Shown here: piece by piece, positions 12,658 through 35,241 of the stretch
How positions within the stretch are numbered: the first letter of the stretch is position 1
How the letters are laid out: every line of letters begins with the position of its first letter
Assembly: GCA_003640385.1 (NCBI GenBank)
Contig: RCAB01000271.1
Span: forward strand, 1-64,000
Reading direction: 5' to 3'
Length of the DNA: 64,000 bases
Source of the DNA: Setaria digitata
Lineage: Eukaryota; Nematoda; Chromadorea; Rhabditida; Setariidae
Translations under genes and position numbers: made by a program
Notes under the pieces: generated by a model
Seen by the model: only the letters and a program-made list of their open reading frames with translations
Databases searched by the model: none
Told to the model about the DNA's origin: nothing

Positions 12658-13975
12658 GTTATTAATAAAAATTTTCATTTAAAAGAAAAAGCGCACTAAA
12701 AATTTCCATTTGAAATAAAAAAGCAATGTTCTTTCTTTGACACAAAAAACAGATATGCTTATGTTTTTAACCCGACGCAACAGATAATATAACTAATAAC
12801 AGCAATGGCTTTAACAGAAGGAAAATATAAAAGCAAAAAAATATTTAATTTTCAATATCTTTCCATTCACAGCGCTGAAGATGAAAATCAAACAAAATTA
12901 TTTGAATTTAAATAAGGAATAATCACAAAACCATTGAGAGTTTCACGCTATAAAGGATAAAAGAAACAGCTGCGATTAACAACTGATCAGATTATAGCAG
13001 CTGTTGGTTGGTATGTTGCTATTAGAAAAAAGGGAAAACACAGCGGATCCTATAACGTCCAAAGTAGTAGAAAATCGATAATACTTCATTAAAACTCCCT
13101 TCCAATAGTGGACAAAATGGATATTAGATTTTATCAGATGGAAAAATAACAAAATTTTGAAGAAAGTAAATACTCACCAATAATATGAAAGTCATAAATA
13201 TTAACCTCTATAACGTTCCCTTCGTACTAGCTCTAGCAAAGACAAAAAATACACGGGATAAACGGCTCTATCTCACGACGAACTAAAAAAAAAAGGACGA
13301 AGGAATGGGACTTCCACTTTCCAGATGCGAAAACAATTTGTGGTGTTGATCGGTCGAAGTAATATAATATCGGAACACTCAATTAGAGTTTTCAAAAACA
13401 TATGATAAGATACTATTCAACCATTATTAGTGATCTAATTTATCCAAATCGTCATCATTCATACATGCTGTCGCGAAATGATATACTATCCAGTCGTTAT
13501 AATTCCATTTATCACAGTAAAACATTAACAGCTTTCTAAACTTAACAGTACGCATTCCTTGCATACACTACTTGATACTTTTACCCATTACTTATCTTTA
13601 TGCTTTTATTACTTTATACTTTCTGTTCCTTGTGTTTTCCTTTACTAATTATTTTCTTACTTCATGTTTCCCTTCATTTATAGTTTATACGCTTTCTTCT
13701 ATTTTATGCTTTCCCTTTCTTTTCTCTCATACTTACCATTAATCTCATTATTTACAATTCCCAGCACCTATCCTTGCTCTCCTTTCAATTTTTATTCATA
13801 TCTTATACTTTCAACTGTTTACACATAAATCCCTTGTATTCCCACAATTAACATACCCGGAAGTAAACGGCAACAACATAAAAATCCTCGAAGCATTTTC
13901 ATTTTATCATCGAACAAATTTGCCTTTTCATGGCCGAGCCGCGATTTTCGATATTCCACAACCGGCATAGTTTGA

Positions 13976-14014
13976 TGACGTTGCATAATAATTCGGAAGG
14001 ATGAAGGGTGACGT
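13976..14014 (+). promoter_or_regulatory. Paired TGACGT motifs (candidate unfolded-protein-response element)
   Basis: TGACGT occurs at 13976-13981 and again at 14009-14014, the nearer copy about 38 bases upstream of the DNAJB9-like ATG at 14052. TGACGT is the core of XBP1/ATF6-type UPR elements, and DNAJB9 is a known XBP1 target in other animals. Function here is inferred. Confidence 0.45.
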
Positions 14015-14051
14015 CTGTTAACACTTTAATATTTGCTTGGTATGAAGTAGG

Positions 14052-16101
14052 ATGAGGTTGGTAGATATTGCGGTACTTTTGCAATTCTTGACGTTATTTG
14101 TTGACGCTGCAAAGGATTACTACGAGCTATTGGGCGTTAAACGTGACGCATCAACGGCACAGATCAAAAAAGCGTTCCGGAATTTAGCACTTAAATATCA
14201 TCCGGACCGAAATAGTGATCCAGGTGCGCACGAAAAATTCCGGGAAATTGCCGCAGGTAATTTTTTTTTTTTTAGTCTTGCTAGATTAAATCTAAGTTTC
14301 AATCACTTCAAAGTAGTTAAGTTTTCAGTCGTAACATTTTGAAATGTGCATATTTTCGCGATATTGTAGATGATTTTGCAGCGTGTTCCCCATCCATATT
14401 TTGCTATATATCTGATCTAAATAGATTTTTAACATTTTTTCCTTTAGCTTTCTAGAAAGAGAGAGAGAAGAAGAGGAGTGTTGGAGTATAATCCGTGAAG
14501 TTTATAAAATTCTTGCAATTCTTGTCGTTATTTATTAACGCTGCAGCATAATTCAATTGTCTTTGAATTCGCATAATCCCAAACTTTTATTAATTGGATT
14601 AATGATGTTTTGGTCATCTTTGATATATTCTGTTTACTAGAAAGATTTCCACACTTTAGAATGTAAAATTGCTTTTTAAAACTGTAGTTTAGGTAACCAT
14701 GATTAGGAATCGATTGGTATCTGTTTATCGCACAGAAATATGTCCTGTGAAAAATAACGGAAATATATCCTGTGAAAAATGCTTAGTTGTTAGTGTATTA
14801 GATCTCAAACTATAAGTTCTCAGTTATCGAAGAAAAAAAAAACAAGCATGAAACGACAATTATTTCCTAAGCCTTTTGTGATTTAATAATCCAGTCTTTA
14901 AGCTGATTGATCCTTAAGCTTATTTGTGGGATATGTCATAGTCATTCCTCTTGCTGCAAATATATTTCAGCATACGAAGTACTTGGTGATGAGCAAAAAC
15001 GACGAAACTATGATACGGGTGGTTGGTCGTTTGACCAACAGCAACAACATGCGCAGAATTTCGATTTTGATGCCTTCATGCGTCAATTTCAAGAAAGTAT
15101 GATTATCTCTTATGTGATCCTTATATTTATTTTCAGAAATATGCACTACTTCCAGCTTCCCAGAAAGTAATTTAAATAGATTCAACAATTAGTGACCTTC
15201 GTGTCTTCTATAATTTCAGTTAGATATATAAATTATTGAGATGTCGATAAGATGCATGAAACAAAATTCTTCTGATATAATGGTAGTAATACATAGCTTA
15301 GGTATGGCTCTGTACATAGGTATAGTCTATTAAGTCTTCACATAATTAATATTAATTAGTGAAACATTTCTGGTTGCTGACTTAGAGCATAGTATGTTTG
15401 AGATTATTGATTTGAGGCTGACTATCATATTACATTATAACAGGTATGAATATTCATCGAAGAGGTCATGAAGATGTGCACTCGAACGCCCACTGGGATG
15501 CTTATCAAAAAGCAACTCATGGTCGTGGCTTATTTGATGATCTGTGGGAAGGTTTTGATGCATTTTCATCCTTCGATAATTTCGAAAGTATTGGGAATTT
15601 CGGTAGATTTGATGAAACACCCTTCGGAAATTTCCATACAAATGCAGCTTCAATGTACATGAGAGAAACAAATGAAGGAGGTTATCTCTTTAATAGTTTG
15701 ACAATTTATTTAGTATTCCGTCAATATTCAGTCAAGTCATATCACTGTAGTGGAAGAAAAGTGGCCATTGATTAGGTGGTGGCAGATTAGCAGTAAAAGG
15801 ATTATTTTTCAAGAAAACAAAAGAGAGAATAACACTCTTTAGGTTAATAAAGATTCAGTTTGGGTAAAAATATTGGTAAATTTGAACCTTTGTGAATATG
15901 GAAAACTTGGTTTAACTTCTAGATGTTTTGAACTGCTGAAATCTTGGTGTTTTCTTTTTGAGTAGACAATCTGAACGTCATTTGTTTGCTTGTTTCGTTT
16001 GAATTGAAGCAAGTTTTGGTTTTGCAGGGCAAAGATGTCAAACGGTGACGAAAAAAACGGGTAACATAATGACCACACACACAGTATGCACTAGTGGCTA
16101 G
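14052..16101 (+). CDS. DNAJB9: ER-lumenal DnaJ protein, DNAJB9/ERdj4-type
   Basis: Four exons: 14052-14256, 14971-15096, 15444-15680, 16028-16101 (TAG), about 213 residues with consistent phases. Residues 1-19 are a hydrophobic signal sequence ([19 protein letters not shown]). A J domain follows at about 21-88 with the HPD motif at 50-52. The rest is Phe/Gly/Asp/His-rich, with a [11 protein letters not shown] segment matching the GLFDD region of DNAJB9. The last exon gives a tail containing [19 protein letters not shown], close to the cysteine-containing tail of vertebrate DNAJB9. By family knowledge, it is a BiP co-chaperone in the ER lumen that aids ER-associated degradation and represses IRE1. 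No transmembrane segment or KDEL tail is seen. The terminal exon is easily missed because an intron of about 350 bases precedes 74 coding bases. Confidence 0.9.
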
Positions 16102-17990
16102 TATATTTATGTTTATCTGATACTATACATCCAGGATTTTGACTTATTCCTTTCTAAGTGGAGTAGAGATATCCTGAAGTCTAAAACATTTTTATACTTT
16201 GGATTTGAGAAGAAATCCGCAAGGCTTGTTCTTCCAAATCTCGATGGATAATAAAGTGGCGGAGTTACTCATAAAATAGTTAGAACCATAACTCTATAAG
16301 GACTTTTTAATGCTCTAAACCTTCCTATTCAGTTTTTCCAAATCGCTATAATCCATTGCAGTGGGAAATATATTAGCAGCAGCCACATGAGGTTACATAA
16401 CAATCTGGAAATAGTAGAAATACTTGAGGCGTCTCCTAAATGATGAAAAGTACTTATTGATTGTAATGATTGTCCATTTGTTTTAAAAGTACTGTTACTT
16501 GTATTGATAATATTGTTCAGCTTTAAAATAATTGTCTGAAGTAGAATTGGAGTTTAATGTTTTAAAGGACTTATTTGTCTACAAATGATCTTAACTTGAC
16601 AAGGCTAGAAAAATAGAAAGCAAACACAATGCCAAATGAATGAAACGTTTATTAAGCTTGCTTCATCTTATGTACAAAGCATATTTCATTTTGTAATATA
16701 ACGGTTAAAGATAAATATTTCTAGGAAAACATAGTTCCTTCATAATACTCTTTCGATTCAATAATTGTGAAAATTTTGGACCTTGTAAATAAATTGTACA
16801 ATATTAGTGCCTAACTTTGGATAGACAACGAACTGCAACAATTTATGGATCCATGTTGCATACTTATTCCGAAAGAAAATTCTCGCATGCTGAACTCCAT
16901 TTAGTGCACCTTTATGTTCAGTACCGCTTGAATAACTGCTGTCCTGATTCTATGCTCATTTTTCTAAAATACTACTACTTTTTACCAGGTTTTTTTTGAA
17001 TTCAGCACAATCAGCTAGCTCAACGAATTTCCTTTCTGTCCAACATATCTCCGAATTACTGTTAAGTTGGAGGAGTTGACATCGAAAGATACGTACAAAC
17101 ATCACATACAGCTAAAAAATAAGCTAAGTCATACCATAAGTAGGAAGTATCAAAGGAAGAATTTGAACTATAAACAATAAGATGCACTGAGTCGGACGTA
17201 TTCTAGTTCTGAATTTGGAATAAAACAAAATTTCATCATAAAAAAAGAAAAAAATAGCATCAACAACCTCTTTCTACAAAACCTAGTATTCTGCAGACAG
17301 TAAAGGATGATACAGATAAATTAGTCCAAAATAAACAGCAGCAGGAAGAGGTTGCAACTAAAATCGGATTTTTTGTAGCAAAATAAAGCCTAATACAAAA
17401 AATGAATACCTAGTACAAACAGAGAGCAAACATAAGCCGAACGAATTTGAAAAGTACGCAAAGGAAAATTTCCCAAAGCTACGGTTAAAATCCACGCTAA
17501 TTGGTAAATACGAGGAATCGAAGTAAAATATAGTGCGAGAAAAAAAAAAACTGCCTGCCATCTCTTTAAGTTTTTCCAATTGTTTACGTACAACAACGCA
17601 TCATATGTCAAATGCTGTACTGTTGTTCAGCCACTGGAACGCCTGTGAAAGAAATGAAGGTTTGAAAGGGAAAATCCGAAAAATCAGTTCAGATTTCAGT
17701 GTTTCTACTGATGTTTTTCTTACAAAAGCCTCAGCTTCCTTCCAACCGTTCGCTAGAACAACAAGCCTTTTAAAAATTACAAGCAGTATCGAAGATGTTG
17801 TAATGAAACTTTGTCATCAAATAGTATAAAAATTCTTCTGCAAACAAGAAATGTGTGATTTGAGCTATTCTTTTAGTAATTGAAATAGTTACTGCATCAT
17901 TTTTCATCTCTGTGCAAGCTTTAAATTCTTTAAGACCTAATCTGCATTGTCCACTTTCCATGAACCTTAGGAAACTTAGAAAAATAACAT
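16102..17990. other. Convergent intergenic region, no gene recognised
   Basis: About 1.9 kb between the 3' ends of the DNAJB9-like and CRBN genes. Open frames up to about 98 codons occur, but none shows a domain, signal peptide or plausible splicing partner. It presumably holds both 3' untranslated regions. Confidence 0.55.
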
Positions 17991-20900
17991 TCAGACAATA
18001 GCTAATTGTTCAATACGTTGAACAGTGGAAGTGACTGGACGACGTGAATCAGCAGGTCGAATTGAACGTCGTGTCAAACCGAAGAACGAGCTTGGTGACA
18101 AGTTTGAACTGGTGAAGCGCCAACCAACATGCTGTCCGCAGTGTGAGCATTCGTGAATGGTCCATTTATAGCTAAAATTCATTTCATTTATAGGTAGATG
18201 CAACTCCTTCTTTTCTCAGCGAAGCAATAATAACCTATTCTATATGCCGACTTGATATCCCAGCCTACCAGGGACTGATCGCCACACTTCAAGTACGATA
18301 ATATCCAGCATAGGTTATAAAAAATCAAGGCTACTCACAACAAAAGACTGAACCTTGTGCGAGTTCTCCACTCATCATCTGTAACCTGCTTCTAAGCTTA
18401 AGCTTAATTTCCCGATGAAACGAATAGCAAAATATCTCAGAAAGTGAGGAAAATATGAAACATCCCAAACCAACACTTCATCAAACAACATGAACTGGTA
18501 GAATAAGTCTGAGAAATTTGCAATTTTGAAGCTAAATGCTGATTGTACTGGTAGTTTCTGATAATAAAAATTTTATGCCTTACTGAAATTTAACAGGCAA
18601 ATTCTTGGATGTCATAAAGTAATGACACTGCTCATTTATAATTTTCCCTTCTATCAACAAAAGTGTCAACAAACCCTGGAAACCATGAACATTCTGCTGA
18701 TGGTGCTCCACGTGCTATCGTTGAAATTACTTCCGACACAGTGAATAAATCATGCACATAACCACCTGAAAGTATGATTTTAAATTGGATTTGGCTCGCC
18801 CTATAAGTTGAGAGAGATAAAATGCCAATGTTAAGCTTTAAAAAACATTGGGTTTAAATTTTGAAATATGTAGAATAACTATGAGCAACTTTCAAGGTAT
18901 TATAATAAAATAGACCAGAAATAAAATCACTGCAACTACTCCGATACAAACCTGGATTGACATAGTGGGCACTGTTTCCTTCTGTTGATACACTGATCAT
19001 TTGTGACATATTACACAGTCTTGTACCACAATTTTTGCAAACAATTATATCAATCTGAAAAGAAAATGTTATAGTTCAACAGATCGACCACTTGTAGAAG
19101 GGTTCTATCTCTTATGTAGAATGTAATAGAATGATGAAGAGGAATAATTTCCAGGAAACAAAACTTATATTGCTGATTATCGAAAGTTCAATTCACTTCC
19201 CTAATTCTGCGAGCTATAATGGCACTCAAATAGTGTTGAATTTTAGTATAAGAAATATCCTAATCTCATGGATATTTTTCATAAACCCTGCAGTTAATTT
19301 TACTTAAGCCTAATTTTTCTCACCAACAAATTTCATTTTTTCTCAACGTAACCTGATAAGTTAGACTTGTTCATAAGTAAAAAAGCTAATTAAAAGAATT
19401 GTGAAGAATCAGCGGATGCAAAGGATGTAAAAAAACAGTATCTTTTTTAATAGGAGAAATTTCGTCTTTTTTATTCCAAAAGTAAATTTATGCAAAATAT
19501 TCACCAATTTCTAAGTCTTATTTTATGATTTTATTCTTACGAATCAAAAGTCCATTAATGTAATGGATTTGATTTGAAACTTGAAGATATAGAATATTTA
19601 CACGATTAATGATGACATATTCATCTTTCAGTCTTCTGTCCGTACATGGCTCATCTAATAAGCGTAAGCGCATTTCCATATCAATTGGAAGATTTGCAGC
19701 CACCCAATAGCTTAATGCTGTTGGCCCCTAAATTTTAAAATCATGAAAATCATATTTATATGTTTTTCTTTTTTTTTTTTTCGGAGAGAGGGCAGAGGGA
19801 GAGGAGGAGTTCCTATGAAAAACTCTACGTCGATGTAAACATATCCATATTGGTAAATCCCGTCATCTGATCTTAGCTCGTAATTTTCCATGCAATGGCT
19901 AAATTTCAGTGAACTTTGGCGTGAGCATATTGCAAACGATAACTGTTTTAACAATTCTATGTACTTTCAAGCTTGAAAAAAGAAAAAGTACCTGGGATAG
20001 AACACGTTTAACTTTTTCATACACATGCCAACCAAAAAGCCATTTTGCAATTTCGTCAACGTAATGCTTCTATAAAACAGATTTGCTTTGTAACTAAAAA
20101 AGAAATAAAAGCATTAACGGGATGAATGCATGACTATCTATCAAAAGTCTAAGTAGATGGATAGTAAACAAAACATTACCGTCAATGATATTTTCAACGC
20201 GTGAAGTGAATGCGATGTCATTGCCGCAAAATATCGCAAGCCCTAAAACGAATTATATTAAGCCTATAAAATATGAGCAACAAAAATGCTGCCTAATTTG
20301 AGTTCTGAGACTTTCAGTGGAACCGAGGATTTTTATACTCGTGCAAGAAAAGAAATAAATCGATCACTAGTCATTAGCTAAAAAATTAAATTAAAACATC
20401 ATCAGCACTTCCACAATAGGCTTTCCAGAACCAATACCTACCCATGCTTGAACAATGAAAGTAGACAATAGAGAATGTAACCTAAATTACTCACTACTCC
20501 AAAAATAAAATTCTATATGAAGTACAGATAGATTCACTTTTTTCCATTAAAGTCACTCTTACTTTTGCAGGTCGCATATGAGCAAATGAGACAGGCATCA
20601 ATACGCGAGAGAACGGGGGCAACTCGTCTTCTTCAAGGACCCTCACTTCACCATATGGCATCCTGAAATATCCGACATTTGGAAACTTAAGTTGCTTAAA
20701 CTAAATCTGAATTCCAATTTTTAAACAAACTGTGACTGAAAGGATACCCATTGATGGCGGATCGTCGATTAAGAATACGGCAACGCTGGCGACCTACTGC
20801 TTGTACAGATATTCCACCGTCATTTTCTTGTAAACTTCGAACCTGTAAAAAAACGAATACCGTATTTCAAATATCTACACTCTGTCAGATTCTGCTGCAG

Positions 20901-22087
20901 TAATCTGATTAAAAATTAAGATTAGATTCCTTCTTATCAAAATCAATTTTAAAAAGAATAAATAAAATGGTGGAATTACACAGAGATTTCATCTGCAACA
21001 ATTACTGACTAGTATCTGTCTTCTTGATTAACAAAGGATCAACCTTATAAAATCTTTATACTGCTCGTATATTCAATATTGCATCCAGACCTGAATTAAT
21101 GTAGCTATATCCGTATTAAAAGTATCTAATCTCGGTTTCAGTGCAATATATTCATTTTCCCGAGCTGCCTGTCGGAGTTGTGAAACAAGTAAAGGATAGT
21201 CGGTGTGAAATGGAAGCAGCTGAGTGGGTAGCAAAACAATCGGCATTTCAAGAATTGATACTGTTATAATTCTTCCAGCATCTTCCATTTTGAAACTATG
21301 CGGCAAGTCATCATTCCCTGCAGGATATACAAATTCTTTTATTTATTTAATTAAATAATCAAAAGAGAAAAAAATACAGAAATTTTGGTTCTGTTAAATT
21401 GAAGTAATATTAGTTGACTAATTAGTCAGGTTGAATTCCCTGCAGTGAGTACCACTTAGAACGTAGTAGTGTTAATGAACTTGGCTCTTGCGCCGTTCTT
21501 AATGGTCTGTCCCGTCAAGGCCAAAAATACTATCTAATTTTGCTGATCGAGAACAGGGACGACAAAGTCCAAATAATTTAATTGAGAATCAATATAAATG
21601 CATGAAACATTTGAGTTATAAACATCCACGGTCAGGAATATAATTATGAAATATCACTTTTACATTTAAACTTATTGTTAAATTACCACCAGAGTAGCTT
21701 TGTTTCCTAACTTCTGTTTTCACAAAGCACTTCGCACCCAAACATTTACAAATTAATTCGTCCCATCATTTATTTAATCTTTGAGATAAATGCAGAGAAT
21801 AAAGTATTAGTGACCAAACATCCATATTCCAAGTTTTGGGCACAATTCAATTATAAAAGAGTCAGTTTAAATCAAAATTTACTAGTCAACTATATGATAA
21901 CATTAACTTAATTAGAAGAAAAAGTACCATCTAATCGTAAGTATTGATGTGTCGGAGGCAAAGTAACATCGAATGGCCTTCGTTCTCTCCCACTATCTTC
22001 ACTGCTCTGTGTACTTTCCGATTCTGTATCATCTTCATGGATACTATTATTATCATCATCAACGTTTCCCAAGTTATTATTAAACAT
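17991..22087 (-). CDS. CRBN: Cereblon, substrate receptor of CRL4 ubiquitin ligase
   Basis: Ten exons: 21928-22087, 21091-21317, 20748-20842, 20563-20662, 20180-20242, 19992-20069, 19602-19727, 18952-19054, 18675-18765, 17991-18171. All phases agree, giving about 407 residues (human 442). Residues 1-40 are acidic and Asn/Ser-rich. A Lon-N-like domain follows (FDVTLPPTHQYLRLDG to AVGRQRCRIL), then a helical DDB1-binding-type segment, then the CULT domain from about 284. CULT zinc ligands are C289, C292, C356 and C359. The ligand cage tryptophans are W345 (SWFPG), W351 (YKWT) and W365 (VGWRF), equivalent to human W380, W386 and W400, with F367 for F402. By family knowledge, it recruits substrates to DDB1-CUL4. 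Position-specific changes include I353 for human V388, C343 for H378 and Gly for H353. The frame runs into an AG dinucleotide (TTTAAG) immediately before the ATG, a possible trans-splice site. Confidence 0.95.
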
Positions 22088-22792
22088 CTTAAATTTGATT
22101 TCACTTAACAGTTCGTTAAAAAAGAAAAATTATGAAGTAATTCTAGATCAGATAATTCTCGAAATCATCCTGTATATTAGCGATGATACCAGCAGACAGT
22201 AAATTACAACAAATTTTAGATGAATAACAAAACTTAACACACCATACATCTTTCTTAAAATTCATCTTATTAACTTCCTGATTTTGCTAAAATTCATTAA
22301 AATTTTAAAAAGAAAAAAAAATACTCATGTATTAATAGTTGCCATCGTATTCTAATCGCAGAAATTATTACAACGATGTAAACGACAACAAAATCAAAAC
22401 GAAAAAGTTGCATATGAACATATTATATATTCATATTTCATAACATGTTGCATGCAACGGGCAATTCCTAGTTGATAAAAGTCAATTACCCGAGGCTACG
22501 CGGAGAAGAGGATGTGAATGGGGAAGGATGAGGCGTTATTATATATGCTTTTTTTTTTTTTTTACTTCTAGAAGAAATACTGTAAAAAATCTTCAGGTTA
22601 GTAAGACAGATATGAGAGATGCCAGTGAATTATTGGTTGTTCGAATTTATCTCCATTTTTTTGTTACTATTTCCTCCTTAGTGCTGTTCGTTGGATTTGT
22701 TGGTTGAAGATTTTGTTTTGTGTCTACTAAAATGTGAAAATTCGACAGTTGGAAGTAATTCTATTAGCAGGAAATAACATGATTTCAGTGAA
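22088..22792. promoter_or_regulatory. Shared divergent promoter region of CRBN and NUDT21
   Basis: 705 bases separate the two start codons of head-to-head genes. The region contains a perfect 12-base palindrome GTTGCATGCAAC at 22447-22458, a relatively GC-rich patch around 22490-22535 and a T-tract at about 22551-22563. No coding sequence is seen. Bidirectional promoter activity is inferred from gene orientation. Confidence 0.5.
22780..22788 (+). promoter_or_regulatory. Candidate spliced-leader trans-splice acceptor of NUDT21
   Basis: TGATTTCAG ends at 22788, four bases before the NUDT21 start codon at 22793. Nematode spliced leaders are commonly joined at TTTCAG sites very close to the ATG. 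It could instead be a cis acceptor for a 5' UTR exon. Confidence 0.5.
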
Positions 22793-24684
<1,892 letters not shown>

Positions 24685-25765
24685 AACTTTGAATACTAGC
24701 ACTTGATATGAAATACGCAGAAGAGGAGTTCTGAAATTTGAAAGAAGCTGGATGAAATTTTCTTGCAGGACCTAAACATTCGACCTGTTTTTTTATGTTT
24801 CACATTTATTTTTGTTGAAGCTCTAATTTTGTTGGTATAGTCCAAATTCAAATACTTCATCTTGTCGTATTTGGGATCTCTAAAGGAGCTCACAAATTTG
24901 GGCTCTTGATGTTTTAAAACGAATTATCTTTAGGGATTAAAGTGCAGCTGTCTCCTTATATGTCTAAAATCTTGCAGGCTTACAGATCTTTCCCTTTCTT
25001 AAAATATTAAAATTGTTAATAGTATGTTGTATGCACAGTGCTACAAGGTAAAACATGAAAACACCTATATGTGTTTGACCGATTAATAAACTGATGAAAA
25101 TTATTTTTTATATGAAAGAGCAAGTCATATTTTCAAATTTTGTGAAATAGATTTAAAAATTTTTTTTTTTTAAGCATAATCATTCAAATATAAGTGAAGC
25201 AGTTGGGATGTGCATCACCTGTGGAAATTACGCAGGCACACTTCAGGCGGTGTCTCCACTAACTTTCACAAATTTAAAAGTGACAATACAGTGGATTTTT
25301 TGAGTGTTGTTAGTGATAAACCAAAGTTTGATTACCGAGTGGTGATTTACTTTGCTCACCAGTTCAGCTTGTCTGTTGAAATTTATTCAACAGTAAAGTA
25401 ATAGCGTCATGAATTTACTGAGCCTGGGTAACCGGTATTCTGTTTTTTAGGTTTATCCGAATATGAAATAAACTGAGTAGGTTCATTATTCAAATTAGGA
25501 TTTAACGTTGTAAGGAGTTTCTAAAGCTTGTTTTGCAAAAGCAAACCTTATACAAAATAAATGTTTTATGGTTCTTGCCATGATAGTATCCGGCGTAATC
25601 TACGATTACTGTTATCTTAAAGCTTCCTGTTAGCGTAGCTCATTGCATAATAGATGCAATTAGGTAAAAAGTGCTTTTTTTTTTGTTCTTTTGGTCATCC
25701 AGCACTGAATGTGAGACATTTACATTTGAAATCGTATCTGCCAAGCTGTTCGATTCAAAAGTTCT
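24685..25765. other. Intergenic region between NUDT21 and the Pol I subunit gene
   Basis: About 1.1 kb between two genes on the same strand. It presumably holds the NUDT21 3' UTR and the promoter or 5' UTR of the polymerase gene. An open frame at 25210-25401 has no recognisable content. An upstream coding exon of the polymerase gene was sought here but not found. Confidence 0.5.
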
Positions 25766-33918
<8,153 letters not shown>

Positions 33919-35241
33919 CTCGCTTTATTCTGTTTGTTTCTATTTTTTGCGCTCATTTGTGAACGGGTATATCATCATGCTAATGAATACTTTATTTTCT
34001 CTCTAAAAAAAAAAAACCACTCAGTCATCTTCACTCTCTATCTTTTCCTCAGATCATTTAAGTTACCTAGAATAAAAAGTTGGTATTGTAACATCTTGAA
34101 ATTAGTCCCCTACCTGCACTTTCATTTCTGCCGCAACTAAACAAAAGTATATCTTGCAGCGCAGCTTTTTCAGGTCATAAAAGATATAGAAGTTAAAGGC
34201 AGGTGATAACCGAATACTTGAAAATGAAAAACATAACCTTAATTATAAAAGATTAATTGTCAGGGATTAGCTTGTAATTATGTCCCTCTTAATATACTGA
34301 TAACTCGATCGAGCATTGTAATTGTCATGAATTTTTAAAATTATATAACTTCGTTATCGGTGCATCAAATCTGGCATTCCCAGTGAAGCATAACCAAAAG
34401 CTGATCTTCATCTAATCCTCTATTCATTACTTGGGTTACTTTATTTAAGAATTAGTCCTGGATTCTTGTCTATTAATGGACGAAAGTTTAAGTCCTTAAC
34501 CGGGCATTCAGCAATAGCAATTGGTCAGTTTAATGCTTGGTCGCACCGTTTTTAATTTTATCTCATAAAATGATATACATTTCTTACGCTATGCAAGCTG
34601 GGAAAGTTGCAAATGAAATTTATCCGAAGAATGACCACAATAATTTTAGAGAGCTTATAATAAATGCTGTTGTAATGGGTTTACTAATTATATGCTGGAA
34701 TCATCGGTCTTTAAATGAAATTCCAAGATTATTCTGACAAAAAAATAAGCTTATCCATGGGAAAGAAACACTTCAACCGAAGTATGGTCAGTTGAGGCAG
34801 AGAAAAGATAAAATAGCATTTTCAATAATCTTTGAAATTTTCAAGGCAAAAGTTCTGCAAAATATATAATTTTTATTGAAGAAATGCAGATGTTCCCCCT
34901 TCCAACGTTGCAAGAGTATAAGCAAGGAAGGGTAATTTCGAATTGTCTTCAATAATATTAAAGATAAGCACCCAGTGGCAAGATTTACAATTCAGAAGAA
35001 CCACTAAATATGGAATGTTTTACTATCTTAGTAGTAGTGCTAGATATAACTAATAAATATCCGTATTTCATAATTTTCCCGCACAGTTCAACGAAGTGAG
35101 ACACTTCCTAAAAGACGTAAATGCACTCCTGGACTTCGAGATAATTCTATGTTCAACTTCCGGTTGCAACTGCAACGAAACTGAACGCTTGGACGCAGTC
35201 TACGAAGTACCAAATTCCTTGCGCAAATATCGCAGTCCACT
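33919..35241. other. Convergent intergenic region, no gene recognised
   Basis: About 1.3 kb between the 3' ends of POLR1B and the 2-O-sulfotransferase gene. Open frames at 33934-34140 and 34537-34737 show no domain or conserved motif. AATAAA occurs near 34072. Confidence 0.55.

Larger units (their letters stand above)
12129..14051. other. Divergent intergenic region between carrier and ERdj4-like genes
   Basis: About 1.9 kb holding the upstream regions of two divergently transcribed genes. It contains an inverted repeat at 12611-12657 and a pyrimidine-rich plus strand from about 13560 to 13830. Two TGACGT motifs lie close to the DNAJB9-like start. No further coding sequence is recognised. 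Confidence 0.6.

Noticed and set aside
16817..16999. 60-codon open frame on the plus strand
   Set aside because: No motif or splice context; probably chance in the intergenic region.
34537..34737. 66-codon open frame with a hydrophobic segment
   Set aside because: No recognisable motif and isolated between two convergent 3' ends.
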